From Collinsella sp. AM34-10 (GTDB lineage: Bacteria > Actinomycetota > Coriobacteriia > Coriobacteriales > Coriobacteriaceae), in contig NZ_QSIL01000002.1 of assembly GCF_003469185.1 (NCBI RefSeq), forward strand, positions 62,692 through 126,691: DNA of 64,000 nucleotides, in the 5' to 3' direction. Below are positions 39,061-47,843 of the stretch, piece by piece. The notes under the pieces are model-generated. The model worked only from the letters and a program-made list of their open reading frames with translations, did not search any database and had not been told where the DNA came from. Positions within the stretch are counted from its first letter, which is position 1. Every line of letters begins with the position of its first letter. The translations under genes were made by a program, and so were the position numbers.

Positions 39061-40703
39061 TGGCTCGGTTGGATAGGGGCCCGGTGTCGGGCGCGGCGTG
39101 CGGCCCGGATATTCCGGCGATTGAGGTGCAGGGCCTTAGTTTTGCCTATCCCGGGGCCGAGGCACCGGTGCTCGAGGGGCTTGATTGGCGTGTTCCCCAA
39201 GGTGCATTTGCGCTGCTTGTTGGCGGTACCGGTTCGGGTAAGTCGACGCTGCTGTCGCTGCTCAAGCCCGAGATCGCTCCGGCGGGCGAGCGCACTGGTG
39301 ATGCGCGCGTGCTGGGCGAGAGCGTTGCCGACATGGACGTGCGCGCGTCTGCGGAGCGCGTGGGCTACGTGTTTCAGGATCCCGAGAACCAGATTGTGTG
39401 CGAGACCGTGTGGCACGAGATGGCGTTTGGCCTGGAAAACTTAGGCATGTCGCGCGACGAGATGCGCCGCCGTGTTGCCGAGACCAGCTATTTCTTTGGT
39501 CTGGAGGACTGGCTTCATCGCGATACCGATACGCTTTCGGGTGGCCGCAAACAGCTGCTGTCGCTTGCGGCCGTCCTGGCCTTGCGCCCGCGCGTGCTGC
39601 TGCTCGACGAGCCCACGTCCCAGCTCGATCCTGTTGCCGAGAAAAATTTTCTGCACGCGCTGTTTCGCGTGAACCGCGAGCTGGGTTGCACGGTTGTTGT
39701 GGCAACGCACCAGCCGCGCCCGATGCTCGAATATGCGACGTGTGCGTACCGGATTGAGGGCGGTCGCGTGCGCGAGGTGGCGGATATGGCTTCTTTGGGA
39801 CGCCGAGAATCGCTGTTTTCCGATGACATGTTGGGGTGGGGTGCCATCCGATGTGCAAAAAACGGAGTATTCAGCAGGCGTGAGGACAAATTGGGCTCTC
39901 TGGAGCCGCCCGGGGACGTATCGAGCGCGAAAAAAAGTTCGGAACTGGACAAATCGTCCGAATTTGTGGCGCAAACGTCGCTCGAGAACGGCTCGGAGGC
40001 CTTCCCGCGCACGGATGGAAGCAGAATACTCCAAAAAATGCACGGCGGGTCGGCTACCACCCTGTCGGAAGGCTGGTTTCGCTACGATCGCGTTGGCGGT
40101 TGGGTGCTGCGCGGGCTCGATGTGGCGTTTTCGGCCGGTGCGGTGCATGCGATCGTGGGCGGCAACGGATGCGGTAAGTCGACGATGCTTTCGGTGCTGG
40201 CCAAGACTGCTAAGCTGCAGCGTGGCCGCATGGTGCGTGGGACGGCTTCGGCGGCGCTGCTGCCACAGAATCCCAAGGCATTGCTGGTCGCCGAAACGGT
40301 GCGCGACGAGCTGATGGAATGGGCCTCGACCTGCGGATACGACGAGAACTTGGCGCGGGAGCGTGCGGCGCAACTGGGATTGGACGGCCTGGAGACGCGC
40401 CACCCCTACGACCTCTCGGGCGGTCAGCGCCAGCTGCTTGCGTTGGCAAAGCTGCTGCTGATTGGTCCCGAGCTGCTATTGCTCGATGAGCCCACCAAGG
40501 GCCTGGACCTGGCCAGCCGCCGCATTATCGCCCGCGCTCTGCGCGAGCATGCGCAGGCCGGCGGTACCGTCATCATGGCCACGCACGACTTAGACTTTGC
40601 CGAGCAGGTGTCCGACGACGTCGCCATGATGTTTGACGGCGAGATTGCCTGCATGGAGCCCCCGGCCGACTTCTTTGCCGACAACGTGTTCTATAGGGCG
40701 TGA
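39060..40703 (+). CDS. Fused double-ATPase of an ECF transporter
   Basis: 547 residues containing two ABC ATPase domains. Domain 1 (about 20-245): Walker A GGTGSGKS, signature LSGGRKQ, Walker B VLLLDEPTSQLD. Domain 2 (about 345-540): Walker A GGNGCGKS, signature LSGGQRQ, LLLLDEPTKGLD, switch ATHDLDF. Most ECF systems use two separate proteins. The roughly 100-residue linker (about 245-345) is low-complexity and contains an inverted repeat at DNA level (39853-40043). The S component is the next gene. Confidence 0.92.
   Translation: MARLDRGPVSGAACGPDIPAIEVQGLSFAYPGAEAPVLEGLDWRVPQGAFALLVGGTGSGKSTLLSLLKPEIAPAGERTGDARVLGESVADMDVRASAERVGYVFQDPENQIVCETVWHEMAFGLENLGMSRDEMRRRVAETSYFFGLEDWLHRDTDTLSGGRKQLLSLAAVLALRPRVLLLDEPTSQLDPVAEKNFLHALFRVNRELGCTVVVATHQPRPMLEYATCAYRIEGGRVREVADMASLGRRESLFSDDMLGWGAIRCAKNGVFSRREDKLGSLEPPGDVSSAKKSSELDKSSEFVAQTSLENGSEAFPRTDGSRILQKMHGGSATTLSEGWFRYDRVGGWVLRGLDVAFSAGAVHAIVGGNGCGKSTMLSVLAKTAKLQRGRMVRGTASAALLPQNPKALLVAETVRDELMEWASTCGYDENLARERAAQLGLDGLETRHPYDLSGGQRQLLALAKLLLIGPELLLLDEPTKGLDLASRRIIARALREHAQAGGTVIMATHDLDFAEQVSDDVAMMFDGEIACMEPPADFFADNVFYRA
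39853..40043 (+). repeat. Imperfect inverted repeat inside the fused ecfA coding region
   Basis: Arms 39853-39875 and 40021-40043 share 16 of 23 bases in inverted orientation, including GGAGTATTC and the outer GTGCA. Smaller hairpins (ACAAAT-CGTCCGA-ATTTGT) lie inside. The segment keeps the reading frame and encodes the interdomain linker. Confidence 0.5.
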
Positions 40704-40707
40704 TGGG

Positions 40708-41421
40708 ATGACGGATTATCGCGCCTCGCGCCTACTCACAAAAATGGAGATTCCGCTGCTCCTGGCGGTGCCGGCAGTGATGACTGCGGCGTTGCTGGTG
40801 GGCATTGAGCAGGCGGCGCTTGCCATGCTGGTTGTAGTGGCGCTCGTGCTCGCACTGTTTTTTGCGGGCTATGAGACATCACGTCCAGGCCTGCGCCAGA
40901 TCATGCCCACGCTGGTGCTGGCGGCGCTGGCCGCGGCGGGGCGCATCCTGTTTGGGCCCATTCCCGATTTTAAGCCCGTGAGCGCCATCGCCATTATCGC
41001 GGGGGCGACGCTTGGTCGCCGCAATGGTTTTATGGTTGGCGCGCTGGCGGCGCTGACCAGCAATTTCTTTTTTGGACAGGGCATGTGGACGCCGTGGCAG
41101 ATGTATGCCTGGGGTCTGGTTGGCTATGTTGGCGGCGCGCTGTCGCATGCGGGCGCGTTCGACCGTGCGGATGGAACCGTGCGCATGCCGGCGCTGATGG
41201 CGTACGGCTTTGCCTCGGGCTTGCTCTACGGCGTTGTGATCAACGCGTATGACATCATCGGTTTTGTTCAACCGCTCACGTGGGCGGGCGCCATAGCGCG
41301 TCTTGCTACGGCGGTGCCGTTCGACATCACGCATGGCCTCGCGACCTGCGTGTTCTTGGCCGCTCTGTACAAGCCCTGGTGTCGCCGCATCAACCGCGTC
41401 GTCGTGAAATACGGGCTGTAG
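40708..41421 (+). CDS. ECF transporter substrate-binding S component, substrate unknown
   Basis: 237 residues, six predicted helices. The sequence FGPIPDFKPVSAIAIIAGATLGRRNGFMVGALAALTSNFFFGQG fits the S-component family seen with ecfT-ecfA. It starts 4 bp after the ATPase stop, giving an operon ecfT-ecfA-ecfS. The vitamin or ion carried cannot be read from sequence; no riboswitch or synthesis gene lies nearby. Confidence 0.82.
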   Translation: MTDYRASRLLTKMEIPLLLAVPAVMTAALLVGIEQAALAMLVVVALVLALFFAGYETSRPGLRQIMPTLVLAALAAAGRILFGPIPDFKPVSAIAIIAGATLGRRNGFMVGALAALTSNFFFGQGMWTPWQMYAWGLVGYVGGALSHAGAFDRADGTVRMPALMAYGFASGLLYGVVINAYDIIGFVQPLTWAGAIARLATAVPFDITHGLATCVFLAALYKPWCRRINRVVVKYGL

Positions 41422-41460
41422 GGCTGGTTGCGCCGGGGCGGGAATCAATACTGCCGAAGT

Positions 41461-41628
41461 GCCATTTCAAAACTATGCCGGTTTACGGGGCTAGATTGGC
41501 ACAGGCAGACCATACCGGCTTTTTTCGAAATAGAGCAAGCCGTTTACCTGCAGTTTTGCTATTTTGGAATTGCGTATGGTTGGGGGTTCGCGATTTATCC
41601 CCGTAAACCGGCATAGTTTTGGAATGGC
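41461..41628. mobile_element. MITE-like element, 168 bp with 30-bp terminal inverted repeats
   Basis: Ends GCCATTTCAAAACTATGCCG... (41461-41490) and its complement (41599-41628) match at 29 of 30 positions. It contains no gene. The target duplication was not resolved by eye. Confidence 0.6.
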
Positions 41629-41722
41629 CGACTAATAATGACGGGCATCGCAGCCCTCAGAGAGTCAATTGATCCGTTTTCTTCCGTCCCCAGACGTCCC
41701 CAGGGAATCAGTTGACGGCGCT

Positions 41723-41884
41723 CGCCACGAAACTGGCCCATCTACTACGTTTAGCCCGACACCCCCAAGCACAACCGCGTTTTATGAAAAACCGCAGGCT
41801 TTCTACCTGCGGTTTTCTTTTTGCGTTGTTCGCTGTGGTTGAGGATGGCGGCCTAAACGTAGTAGATGGGCAGGTTTCGTGGCG
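41723..41884. mobile_element. MITE-like element, 162 bp with about 34-bp inverted ends and a central terminator
   Basis: Ends 41723-41756 and 41851-41884 are complementary except for about 4 positions, sharing CGCCACGAAAC and CCCATCTACTACGTTTAG. The centre is a strong hairpin AAAACCGCAGG/CCTGCGGTTTT (41788-41816) flanked by T-runs that could terminate transcription, including that of xth on the minus strand. Confidence 0.6.
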
Positions 41885-41955
41885 GGCGGGTTGCGCGAAC
41901 ACGCTCGCAAGACGAAAACGACCCGCCTTTCTCCGCCTTTGGGAGATCAGTTGGG

Positions 41956-42774
41956 CTAGAGCTCCAGGGCGAGCGTGACGGGGCAGTGGTCGCTGCCGAA
42001 GATGTCGCCGCGGATGCCGGTGTCGCGTACGTTGCCGGCGATTGCGTCGCTCACCAGGAAGTAATCGATGCGCCAACCTGCGTTGTTCTTGCGGGCATTA
42101 AAGCGGTAGCTCCACCAGCTGTAGACGCCCTCGACGTCCGGATTGGCTGCGCGCCAAGTGTCGGTAAAACCGGCGTTGAGCAGCTCGGTAAACTTGCCAC
42201 GCTCCTCGTCCGAAAAGCCTGCGTTGCCGCGGTTGGACTTGGGGTTCTTAAGGTCGATCTCCTCGTGTGCCACGTTAAAGTCGCCGCAGGTTACGACGGG
42301 CTTGCCGGTTTCGCGCTCGAGGCCTGCCAAAAAGCCGCGGTAGGCATCGTCCCAAGCCATGCGCACGTCGATGCGCGCGAGCTCATTTTGGGCGTTGGGC
42401 GTATAGACGTCCACAAACCAAAACTTGTCGAACTCGAGCGCGCAGACGCGGCCCTCGGTTGCGGCTTGGGCGACGAGCTCGGCAGCCCCACCCTTGCCGG
42501 CGTAGGGCAGCAGTGCATCGGCGCGCAGCACGCGCAGCGGTTCCTGGCGGCTAAAGACCGCGGTGCCCGAGTAGCCCTTGCGCTCGGCGTAGCTCCAGGT
42601 TTGGTGATAGCCGGGCAGGTCGATATCGACCTGGCCCTCCTGCAGCTTGGTCTCCTGCAGCGCTAGGACATCGACATCGAGTTCCTGCGCGATCTGGATA
42701 AAGCTCGGGTCCTTTTTGAGCACGGCGCGCAGGCCGTTGACGTTCCACGAGGCGAAAGTGTAAGTCTGAGGCAT
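41956..42774 (-). CDS. xth: Exodeoxyribonuclease III
   Basis: 272 residues of the Xth/APE family. SWNVNGLRA (metal Asn), ALQETKLQ (Glu), GDFNVAHEEIDL (Asp/Asn pair), GWRIDYFLVSD and FGSDHCPV (catalytic His). It acts in repair of abasic sites. The minus-strand start at 42774 follows AAAGGACACC. Confidence 0.95.
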   Translation of the reverse strand: MPQTYTFASWNVNGLRAVLKKDPSFIQIAQELDVDVLALQETKLQEGQVDIDLPGYHQTWSYAERKGYSGTAVFSRQEPLRVLRADALLPYAGKGGAAELVAQAATEGRVCALEFDKFWFVDVYTPNAQNELARIDVRMAWDDAYRGFLAGLERETGKPVVTCGDFNVAHEEIDLKNPKSNRGNAGFSDEERGKFTELLNAGFTDTWRAANPDVEGVYSWWSYRFNARKNNAGWRIDYFLVSDAIAGNVRDTGIRGDIFGSDHCPVTLALEL

Positions 42775-42888
42775 GGTGTCCTTTCGACGGGGTTGGCAGG
42801 CTTAAGATTAGCGCAACAGGGGCGGGGTGGGCTCCGTGGGCGACGGCGCAATCGCAGCCGCCCCGACCAACGTGGACGGAGGACAAAC

Positions 42889-43641
42889 ATGACGCAAGCG
42901 ATAACAGATTCCAAGCAGGCCTCCACCGCGCTGGCGGAGCTGTTCAATACCCACGGGCGTGTGGTGTTCTTTGGCGGCGCTGGTGTTTCCACGGCGAGCG
43001 GCATTCCCGATTTTCGCAGCGTGGACGGCCTGTATCACCAGCAGTTTGCCTATCCGCCCGAGACCATGCTGTCGCACAGCTTTTACGAGACACATCCGGC
43101 GGAGTTCTTCGACTTTTACCGAACCAAGATGATCGCGCTTAACGCTAAGCCCAACCGCTGCCACACCAAGCTGGCCGAGCTGGAGCGAGCTGGCAAGCTC
43201 GATGCCGTGGTGACGCAAAACATCGACGGCTTGCATCAGATGGCGGGCTCGCAGCGCGTGTTTGAGTTGCACGGATCGGTCCATCGCAACATTTGCCAGT
43301 CGTGCGGCGCGGTCTATAGCGCCGAGTGGATTTGCTCGCGCGAGCACGAGGACGCCGCGGGCGTGCCCGTGTGCCCCGCGTGCGGTGGTCGCATCAAGCC
43401 CGATGTGGTGCTCTACGAAGAGCCGCTCGACGAGCATGTGTTGACCGGTGCCGTTGCCGCCATTGCCGCGGCCGATGCCCTCATTGTGGGTGGGACCTCG
43501 CTCGTGGTGTATCCGGCGGCAGGCCTTACGCGTTACTTTACTGGCGATACGCTGGCCATTTGCAATTTGGCGCCTACCGATCAGGATGCAAATGCCGACC
43601 TGCTGATTTCTTGCGACATCGCGGCCGCGTTTGCGTTCTAG
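42889..43641 (+). CDS. cobB: NAD-dependent protein deacylase, sirtuin family
   Basis: 250 residues. GAGVSTASGIPDFRS (NAD binding), TQNIDGLHQMAG, catalytic His in FELHGSVHRN, and a four-Cys zinc site (CQSCG ... CPACGG). It removes acyl groups from lysines using NAD. GGAGGAC precedes ATG 42889. It lies 95 bp upstream of the folP-folK fusion. Confidence 0.93.
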   Translation: MTQAITDSKQASTALAELFNTHGRVVFFGGAGVSTASGIPDFRSVDGLYHQQFAYPPETMLSHSFYETHPAEFFDFYRTKMIALNAKPNRCHTKLAELERAGKLDAVVTQNIDGLHQMAGSQRVFELHGSVHRNICQSCGAVYSAEWICSREHEDAAGVPVCPACGGRIKPDVVLYEEPLDEHVLTGAVAAIAAADALIVGGTSLVVYPAAGLTRYFTGDTLAICNLAPTDQDANADLLISCDIAAAFAF

Positions 43642-43736
43642 CCCGTGTGCGCGGATACAATAGAAAGACTGAGTGCAAAGCGACCCCGCCGCCAGCTCCC
43701 CAAGCTCGGCGGCGTGGGCATTTTAGGAGGATGTTC

Positions 43737-45467
43737 ATGGCGAACGACAGCAAGACATGGCGGTGCGGAAAGTATGAGCTCAGCTTTGACCGTCCGCGCA
43801 TCATGGGCGTCCTCAACGTGACGCCCGATTCGTTTAGCGATGGCGGGGAGCACTTCGACCCGGATGCCGCCATCGAGTACGGTCTGGCGATGCTCGACGC
43901 CGGCGCCGACATCATCGACGTAGGCGGCGAGTCCACGCGCCCTGGTTTTACCCCGGTCAACCCCGACGAGGAGGCTCGCCGCGTGCTGCCCGTGGTGCGC
44001 GCGCTGGCCAAGGAGGGCGCCATCGTCTCGATTGACACGCGTCACGTGGCGGTTGCCAAGGCGGCCGTGCGCTGCGGCGCCTCGATCGTCAACGACGTGA
44101 CCGGCTTCACTGACCCCAAGATGGTCGAGTTTGTTAAGACGAGCACCTGCGGTGTCATCGTGATGCATGCCGGCGAGGTCGCCGCGCCTACCCGCACGCA
44201 CGCAACGGTGCAGCTCGATACCTCGGCAGCGGCGTTTGTTGCCGAGAAGGCGCGCGAGGCGGCTGCCGAGGCCGCGCGCGAGGCCGAGAAGCCCGCTCGT
44301 CGCCGCCGTGGCAAGCTGCTGGGCGACCCTAAGCCCGAGGCAAAGCTTCCGGGTGGCGTGGTGCAGCCCTCGTTGCCGTTTGGCGAACCTGAGCCCGCGA
44401 CCGAGCCTGCAAGCGAGCAGGAGACGCCGGCCGCCGAGCAGGCTGCTGCCGCCGAGACCGTCGCGCCCGCGCCCGAGGCCACCGAGGCCGCATCGGAGTC
44501 CAATGACCGCCTGGCCGCCATGATGCGCCGCAGCGCCCGCCGCGAGGAGGCCTACGTGCCCACCTCGCAGCTCCGCCGCTTCACCCTGCCCGATTCGGCG
44601 CCCATCATGCGCCGCGTCATGGGCTTTCTGTCCGACCAGGCCCGCGCGCTCATCCATGCCGGCGTGTCGCGCGACCGCATCTGCATCGATCCTGGCCCGG
44701 GCTTTGGTAAGTCGGCTAACGAGGACATCGTCATCCAGCGCGAGACTGCCAAGATGGCGTCACTGGGCTATCCACTCATGTGCGCCGTATCGCGCAAGCG
44801 CTTTGTGGGCGCCGTCTCGGGCGTGACCGAGGCCGCCGAGCGCGATGCCGCTACGTTTGGCGTGTGCCTGGGCGCCATCCAGGCCGGTGCCAACATCGTG
44901 CGCGTGCACGACGCCGCGGGCTTTGCGCAGTTCCTGAACGGCTACTGGGCGGTTGCCAAGCCGCAGCCGCGCCGCGCGTTTGTGGCCGTGGGATCCAACT
45001 TGGGGCATCGCTGCGACAACATCCGCGCCGCACGCGACATGATCGCCGAGATTCCACTTACCTGCGTGTCCAACTCCTCCAAGATCTACGAGAGCGAGCC
45101 GGCCTACGAGACGCGCCAGGACGCGTTTGCCAACGCCGTCATCGAGATCAAGACCGAGTTGGCGCCGCTGGTGCTGCTCGACGAGCTCATGAAGATCGAG
45201 GCCGAGCTGGGCCGCGACCGCTCCAAAAAGGCCAAGGCCAACGGTCCGCGCACCATCGACCTGGACCTGCTGTGGATGGACGGCGAGACCCACGGCGGCA
45301 AAAAGCTGCGCCTGCCGCATCCACTGATCGGCGAGCGCGACTTTGTGCTGGTGCCGCTTGAGGACCTGATGCACGACCCGGCGCGGTTCTTCCGCTACAA
45401 CGGCGTTGAGGTCAAGGAGCCCGAAGACCGCGTGGGCCATATCGTGGGCGAATTGGGGCGTATGTAG
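43737..45467 (+). CDS. folP: Bifunctional dihydropteroate synthase / HPPK (folP-folK fusion) with large internal insertion
   Basis: 576 residues. DHPS: IMGVLNVTPDSFSDGG (21-37), DVGGESTRPG, VSIDTRHVAVAK, NDVTGF, then CIDPGPGFGKS near 316-326 and SRKRF. HPPK from about 412: FVAVGSNLG, YETRQDAFANAV, GPRTIDLDLL, LPHPLIGERDFVLVPL. Between VMHAGE and APIMRRVMGFL there are about 140 residues rich in Ala, Glu and Pro with basic patches, where DHPS normally has a short loop. AGGAGG precedes ATG 43737. It performs two consecutive folate steps. Confidence 0.93.
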   Translation: MANDSKTWRCGKYELSFDRPRIMGVLNVTPDSFSDGGEHFDPDAAIEYGLAMLDAGADIIDVGGESTRPGFTPVNPDEEARRVLPVVRALAKEGAIVSIDTRHVAVAKAAVRCGASIVNDVTGFTDPKMVEFVKTSTCGVIVMHAGEVAAPTRTHATVQLDTSAAAFVAEKAREAAAEAAREAEKPARRRRGKLLGDPKPEAKLPGGVVQPSLPFGEPEPATEPASEQETPAAEQAAAAETVAPAPEATEAASESNDRLAAMMRRSARREEAYVPTSQLRRFTLPDSAPIMRRVMGFLSDQARALIHAGVSRDRICIDPGPGFGKSANEDIVIQRETAKMASLGYPLMCAVSRKRFVGAVSGVTEAAERDAATFGVCLGAIQAGANIVRVHDAAGFAQFLNGYWAVAKPQPRRAFVAVGSNLGHRCDNIRAARDMIAEIPLTCVSNSSKIYESEPAYETRQDAFANAVIEIKTELAPLVLLDELMKIEAELGRDRSKKAKANGPRTIDLDLLWMDGETHGGKKLRLPHPLIGERDFVLVPLEDLMHDPARFFRYNGVEVKEPEDRVGHIVGELGRM

Positions 45468-46169
45468 ATGATCGAGATGAACGCTGTAGCCGCCGGTACC
45501 GAGCTCGACGCGGCGCGCGACGCGGGGCGCGAGGGTGCGTCCGCGGGCTGGTGCGCTTGGAGCGCGGGCGAGGCGTCGTTGACGTTTTCGCTGGTCGCGC
45601 GCCCGGACGTGAACATGCACGCCTTCCACGGCCTGCCATTTATAGCTGCAATGGGCATGATGGACGCGCTCGCGGGCACAGCCGCAACGCCGGGCCTGGG
45701 GCTTGCCGGCAAGGTGGGCATCCAGTGGCCGAGCGACATCGTGTGTGGCGCGCCTGCGTTTGAAACGTCGTTTGCGCGCGTCGCCGTCAACGGCGGTGCC
45801 GGTGCCGCGGGCATGTTTGCCGCGGTGACGGTGGATATTGAGCGTTCGGCGCTAGGCGAGCTCGGTGTGGATATGGCCGACGAGGTGCTGGTCGAGGCAT
45901 TGGCCGCGGCGGTGCTCGCTCGCGTTGACGCCTGGGCGGTTGCCGCCAACACACCACAGGGCGCTGCCGGCCCGCTGGCCCCGGTGCTGGGTGAGTACTT
46001 CGATATGGTGCCGCTGCTGGGTCGTCAGGTCGCGGCGGTGTCGCCCAACGGCCTGCCGCTCGCGGTCGGCGTATTTGCGGGCCTGGACATCTGGGGTCGC
46101 GCGACCATTAAGACTGACGCCGGTGAGCAAGAGTTTCCGCCCGAGGCCGTGCGCATTCGCGGTCTGTAG
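45468..46169 (+). CDS. Degenerate biotin-protein-ligase-like protein
   Basis: 233 residues. SLTFSLVARPDVNMHAFHGLPFIAAMGMMDAL, VGIQWPSDIVCG and the C-terminal GVFAGLDIWGRATIKTDAGEQEFPPEAVRIR follow the BirA catalytic and C-terminal domain pattern. The usual GRGR biotinyl-AMP loop is missing or altered (GREGASAGW) and the conserved Lys of WPND-x-x-K is not apparent, so activity is doubtful. It starts directly at the folP-folK stop. coaX, often next to birA in bacteria, follows on the other strand. Confidence 0.65.
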   Translation: MIEMNAVAAGTELDAARDAGREGASAGWCAWSAGEASLTFSLVARPDVNMHAFHGLPFIAAMGMMDALAGTAATPGLGLAGKVGIQWPSDIVCGAPAFETSFARVAVNGGAGAAGMFAAVTVDIERSALGELGVDMADEVLVEALAAAVLARVDAWAVAANTPQGAAGPLAPVLGEYFDMVPLLGRQVAAVSPNGLPLAVGVFAGLDIWGRATIKTDAGEQEFPPEAVRIRGL

Positions 46170-46209
46170 CGCGCGGCGCCCGCACTCAAAGATAACGATG
46201 ACAACAAGA

Positions 46210-46234
46210 CCCTCCTCGGCTATGCCGGGGAGGG
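46210..46234. terminator. Hairpin between the biotin-ligase-like gene and coaX
   Basis: 10-bp stem with one wobble, CCCTCCTCGG-CTATG-CCGGGGAGGG, followed by TTTCGCTTGTTTTG. Likely terminator for the folate gene cluster. Confidence 0.6.
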
Positions 46235-46265
46235 TTTCGCTTGTTTTGGGAATGGGTTGCCAGCA

Positions 46266-46310
46266 TCCTATTCCTCAAAACTGAATAATTTTCGTTTTTG
46301 AGGAATAGGA
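46266..46310. repeat. 15-bp perfect palindrome, intergenic
   Basis: TCCTATTCCTCAAAA (46266-46280) with its complement (46296-46310) around a 15-nt AT-rich centre. REP-like; position 48 bp from the coaX stop. Confidence 0.6.
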
Positions 46311-46357
46311 CCGATGCGTTGCCTAGTTCGCCGCTCGCGCTCGACTTAAACCCCGCC

Positions 46358-47131
46358 TTACCCCAGCCTCTGCATGCGGCGGTAGATTTCGCAGATGCCT
46401 TTGATGGTGAGCTGCCCGTCGACTATGTCGAAGGCGTCGGTTGAATCGGCTACGATGCTGGCGAGGCCGCCTGTGGCGATAACGGTGGCGTCCTCGCGCC
46501 CCAGCTCGCGCTTCATGCGGGCGACCAGGCCCTCGGCCATGGCTGCGGCGCCCGTTACGGCGCCGACTTTGATGCACTCCTCGGTATCGCGGCCGATGAC
46601 GTGCTCGGGCGCCTCGAGCGGAACGCTGGCGAGCTTGGCAGCTCGGGCGGCGAGCGCGTCCATCGAAATGCGGATGCCCGGCGCAATCGCTCCGCCAATG
46701 TAATAACCATCTTCATCGATGACGTCGATGTTGGTCGCGGTGCCAAAGTCCACCACGATCGCCGGGGCGCCGTAGAAGGTCTCGGCAGCGACGGCGTTGG
46801 CGATGCGGTCGGCACCAACGGCCTGGGGACGCGCCGCCCGCAGCTTGGTCACGGCCGCCGTCTGCGGCCCAATGACGATGGCGTCTGCCGCGATGCGGTT
46901 GGCCACGGCGTGCCACTCGCGCGAGAGCTGTGGCACCACGCCGGCAAAGGCGATCGCGTCGACCGCGCCGAGCGAGAGGTCGTACATCTTAAAGAAACCC
47001 ATCAGGCGCACGTGGATCTCGTCGGCGGTATAGGAGCGGTCGGTGGGCATACGCCACGACTGCACCAACTTGTCTCCGTCAAACAGGCCCATGGCCGTCT
47101 GCGTGTTTCCCATATCGATAGCGAGCAGCAT
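46358..47131 (-). CDS. coaX: Type III pantothenate kinase
   Basis: 257 residues, first step of CoA synthesis. MLLAIDMGNTQTAMGLFDGD has the P-loop-like Asp-x-GNT motif, GADRIANAVAA and VVDFGTATNIDVIDEDGYYIGGAIAPGI the conserved acetate-kinase-fold blocks. The start 47131 has GGAG upstream; an in-frame extension toward the tRNA gene is not coding. Confidence 0.94.
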   Translation of the reverse strand: MLLAIDMGNTQTAMGLFDGDKLVQSWRMPTDRSYTADEIHVRLMGFFKMYDLSLGAVDAIAFAGVVPQLSREWHAVANRIAADAIVIGPQTAAVTKLRAARPQAVGADRIANAVAAETFYGAPAIVVDFGTATNIDVIDEDGYYIGGAIAPGIRISMDALAARAAKLASVPLEAPEHVIGRDTEECIKVGAVTGAAAMAEGLVARMKRELGREDATVIATGGLASIVADSTDAFDIVDGQLTIKGICEIYRRMQRLG

Positions 47132-47327
47132 GTCTACTCCAGGTGTCGGCGTAAAAGGACGCGCACCATTGTATACGCGCCGCCGGCGGCGCTCGACTGC
47201 GATTCGTTGACGGTGATATGGGCTGAGGAGTTTAAATATGAAGGAATTATGCTCTACGAGATTTTCCTTGCCGCTTACCGAACTCCCGCGTAATATTCTT
47301 TCTTGCGCACATGAGGCGTCCAGACAT

Positions 47328-47404
47328 TGCGGGGTGGAGCAGTCTGGTAGCTCGCCGGGCTCATAACCCGGAGGTCGTAGGTTCAAATCCTGCCCCCGCG
47401 ACCA
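47328..47404 (+). tRNA. Initiator tRNA-Met (anticodon CAT)
   Basis: 77 nt including encoded CCA (47402-47404). The acceptor stem pairs GCGGGG with CCCCGC. The anticodon CAT is at 47362-47364, inside GGGCTCATAACCC, the three G:C pairs of initiator tRNAs. Base 1 (T) does not form a Watson-Crick pair with base 72 (G), consistent with an initiator. GTTCAAATCC is the T arm. Confidence 0.95.
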
Positions 47405-47414
47405 AGACTTTTAG

Positions 47415-47454
47415 CAGCTCAGAGGCATTGTTCCTCTGGGCTGTTTTCTTTTTT
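47415..47454 (+). terminator. Terminator of the initiator tRNA
   Basis: 11-bp stem with one wobble (47415-47425 with 47433-47443) followed by TTTTCTTTTTT. Confidence 0.85.
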
Positions 47455-47843
47455 GCCTTTCAATCTTGGTCGAATTTTGGTCGAAATCAATTTTAAACAG
47501 CTTATTTTAGACAGGGCGCCTGCCTGAACCAGCTAGCACAGAAACTGGGGAGTAGGGATTACAGGCTGTAGGATGCCGACAGACAAGCACTATGCTGCCT
47601 CAAATCTGCATTGAGCTTGGCCGGGGCCGTCTCTTTGCCTCAAAGCAGGCGGTGAACTCAGGTAATCGAACCTCTTCGCATTTGTTCTCTAGGAACTGAG
47701 CGACACGCTCCTCGCAATTTATGTTGCCGTTATATGCGGAATATCAGAAGAGAGATCGCAGGGCGTAAGTCAGTGCATGAAGGGCTGCCCGTCGTTTTGA
47801 TAATGACATAATTAAGTGGCAAACTAAAGCGATCGGAGCGACC
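47455..47843. other. Intergenic segment after the tRNA, with possible gene remnant
   Basis: 389 bp, lower G+C than the flank. A short direct repeat TTGGTCGAA lies near 47466-47485. On the minus strand, about 47600-47740 stays open and could encode around 45 residues ending at TGA 47602, with protein-like composition (for example CEERVAQFLENKCEEVRLPEF); no start or family is evident. It may be a leftover of a larger gene. A promoter for the rpiR-type gene is expected near 47790-47840. Confidence 0.4.
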
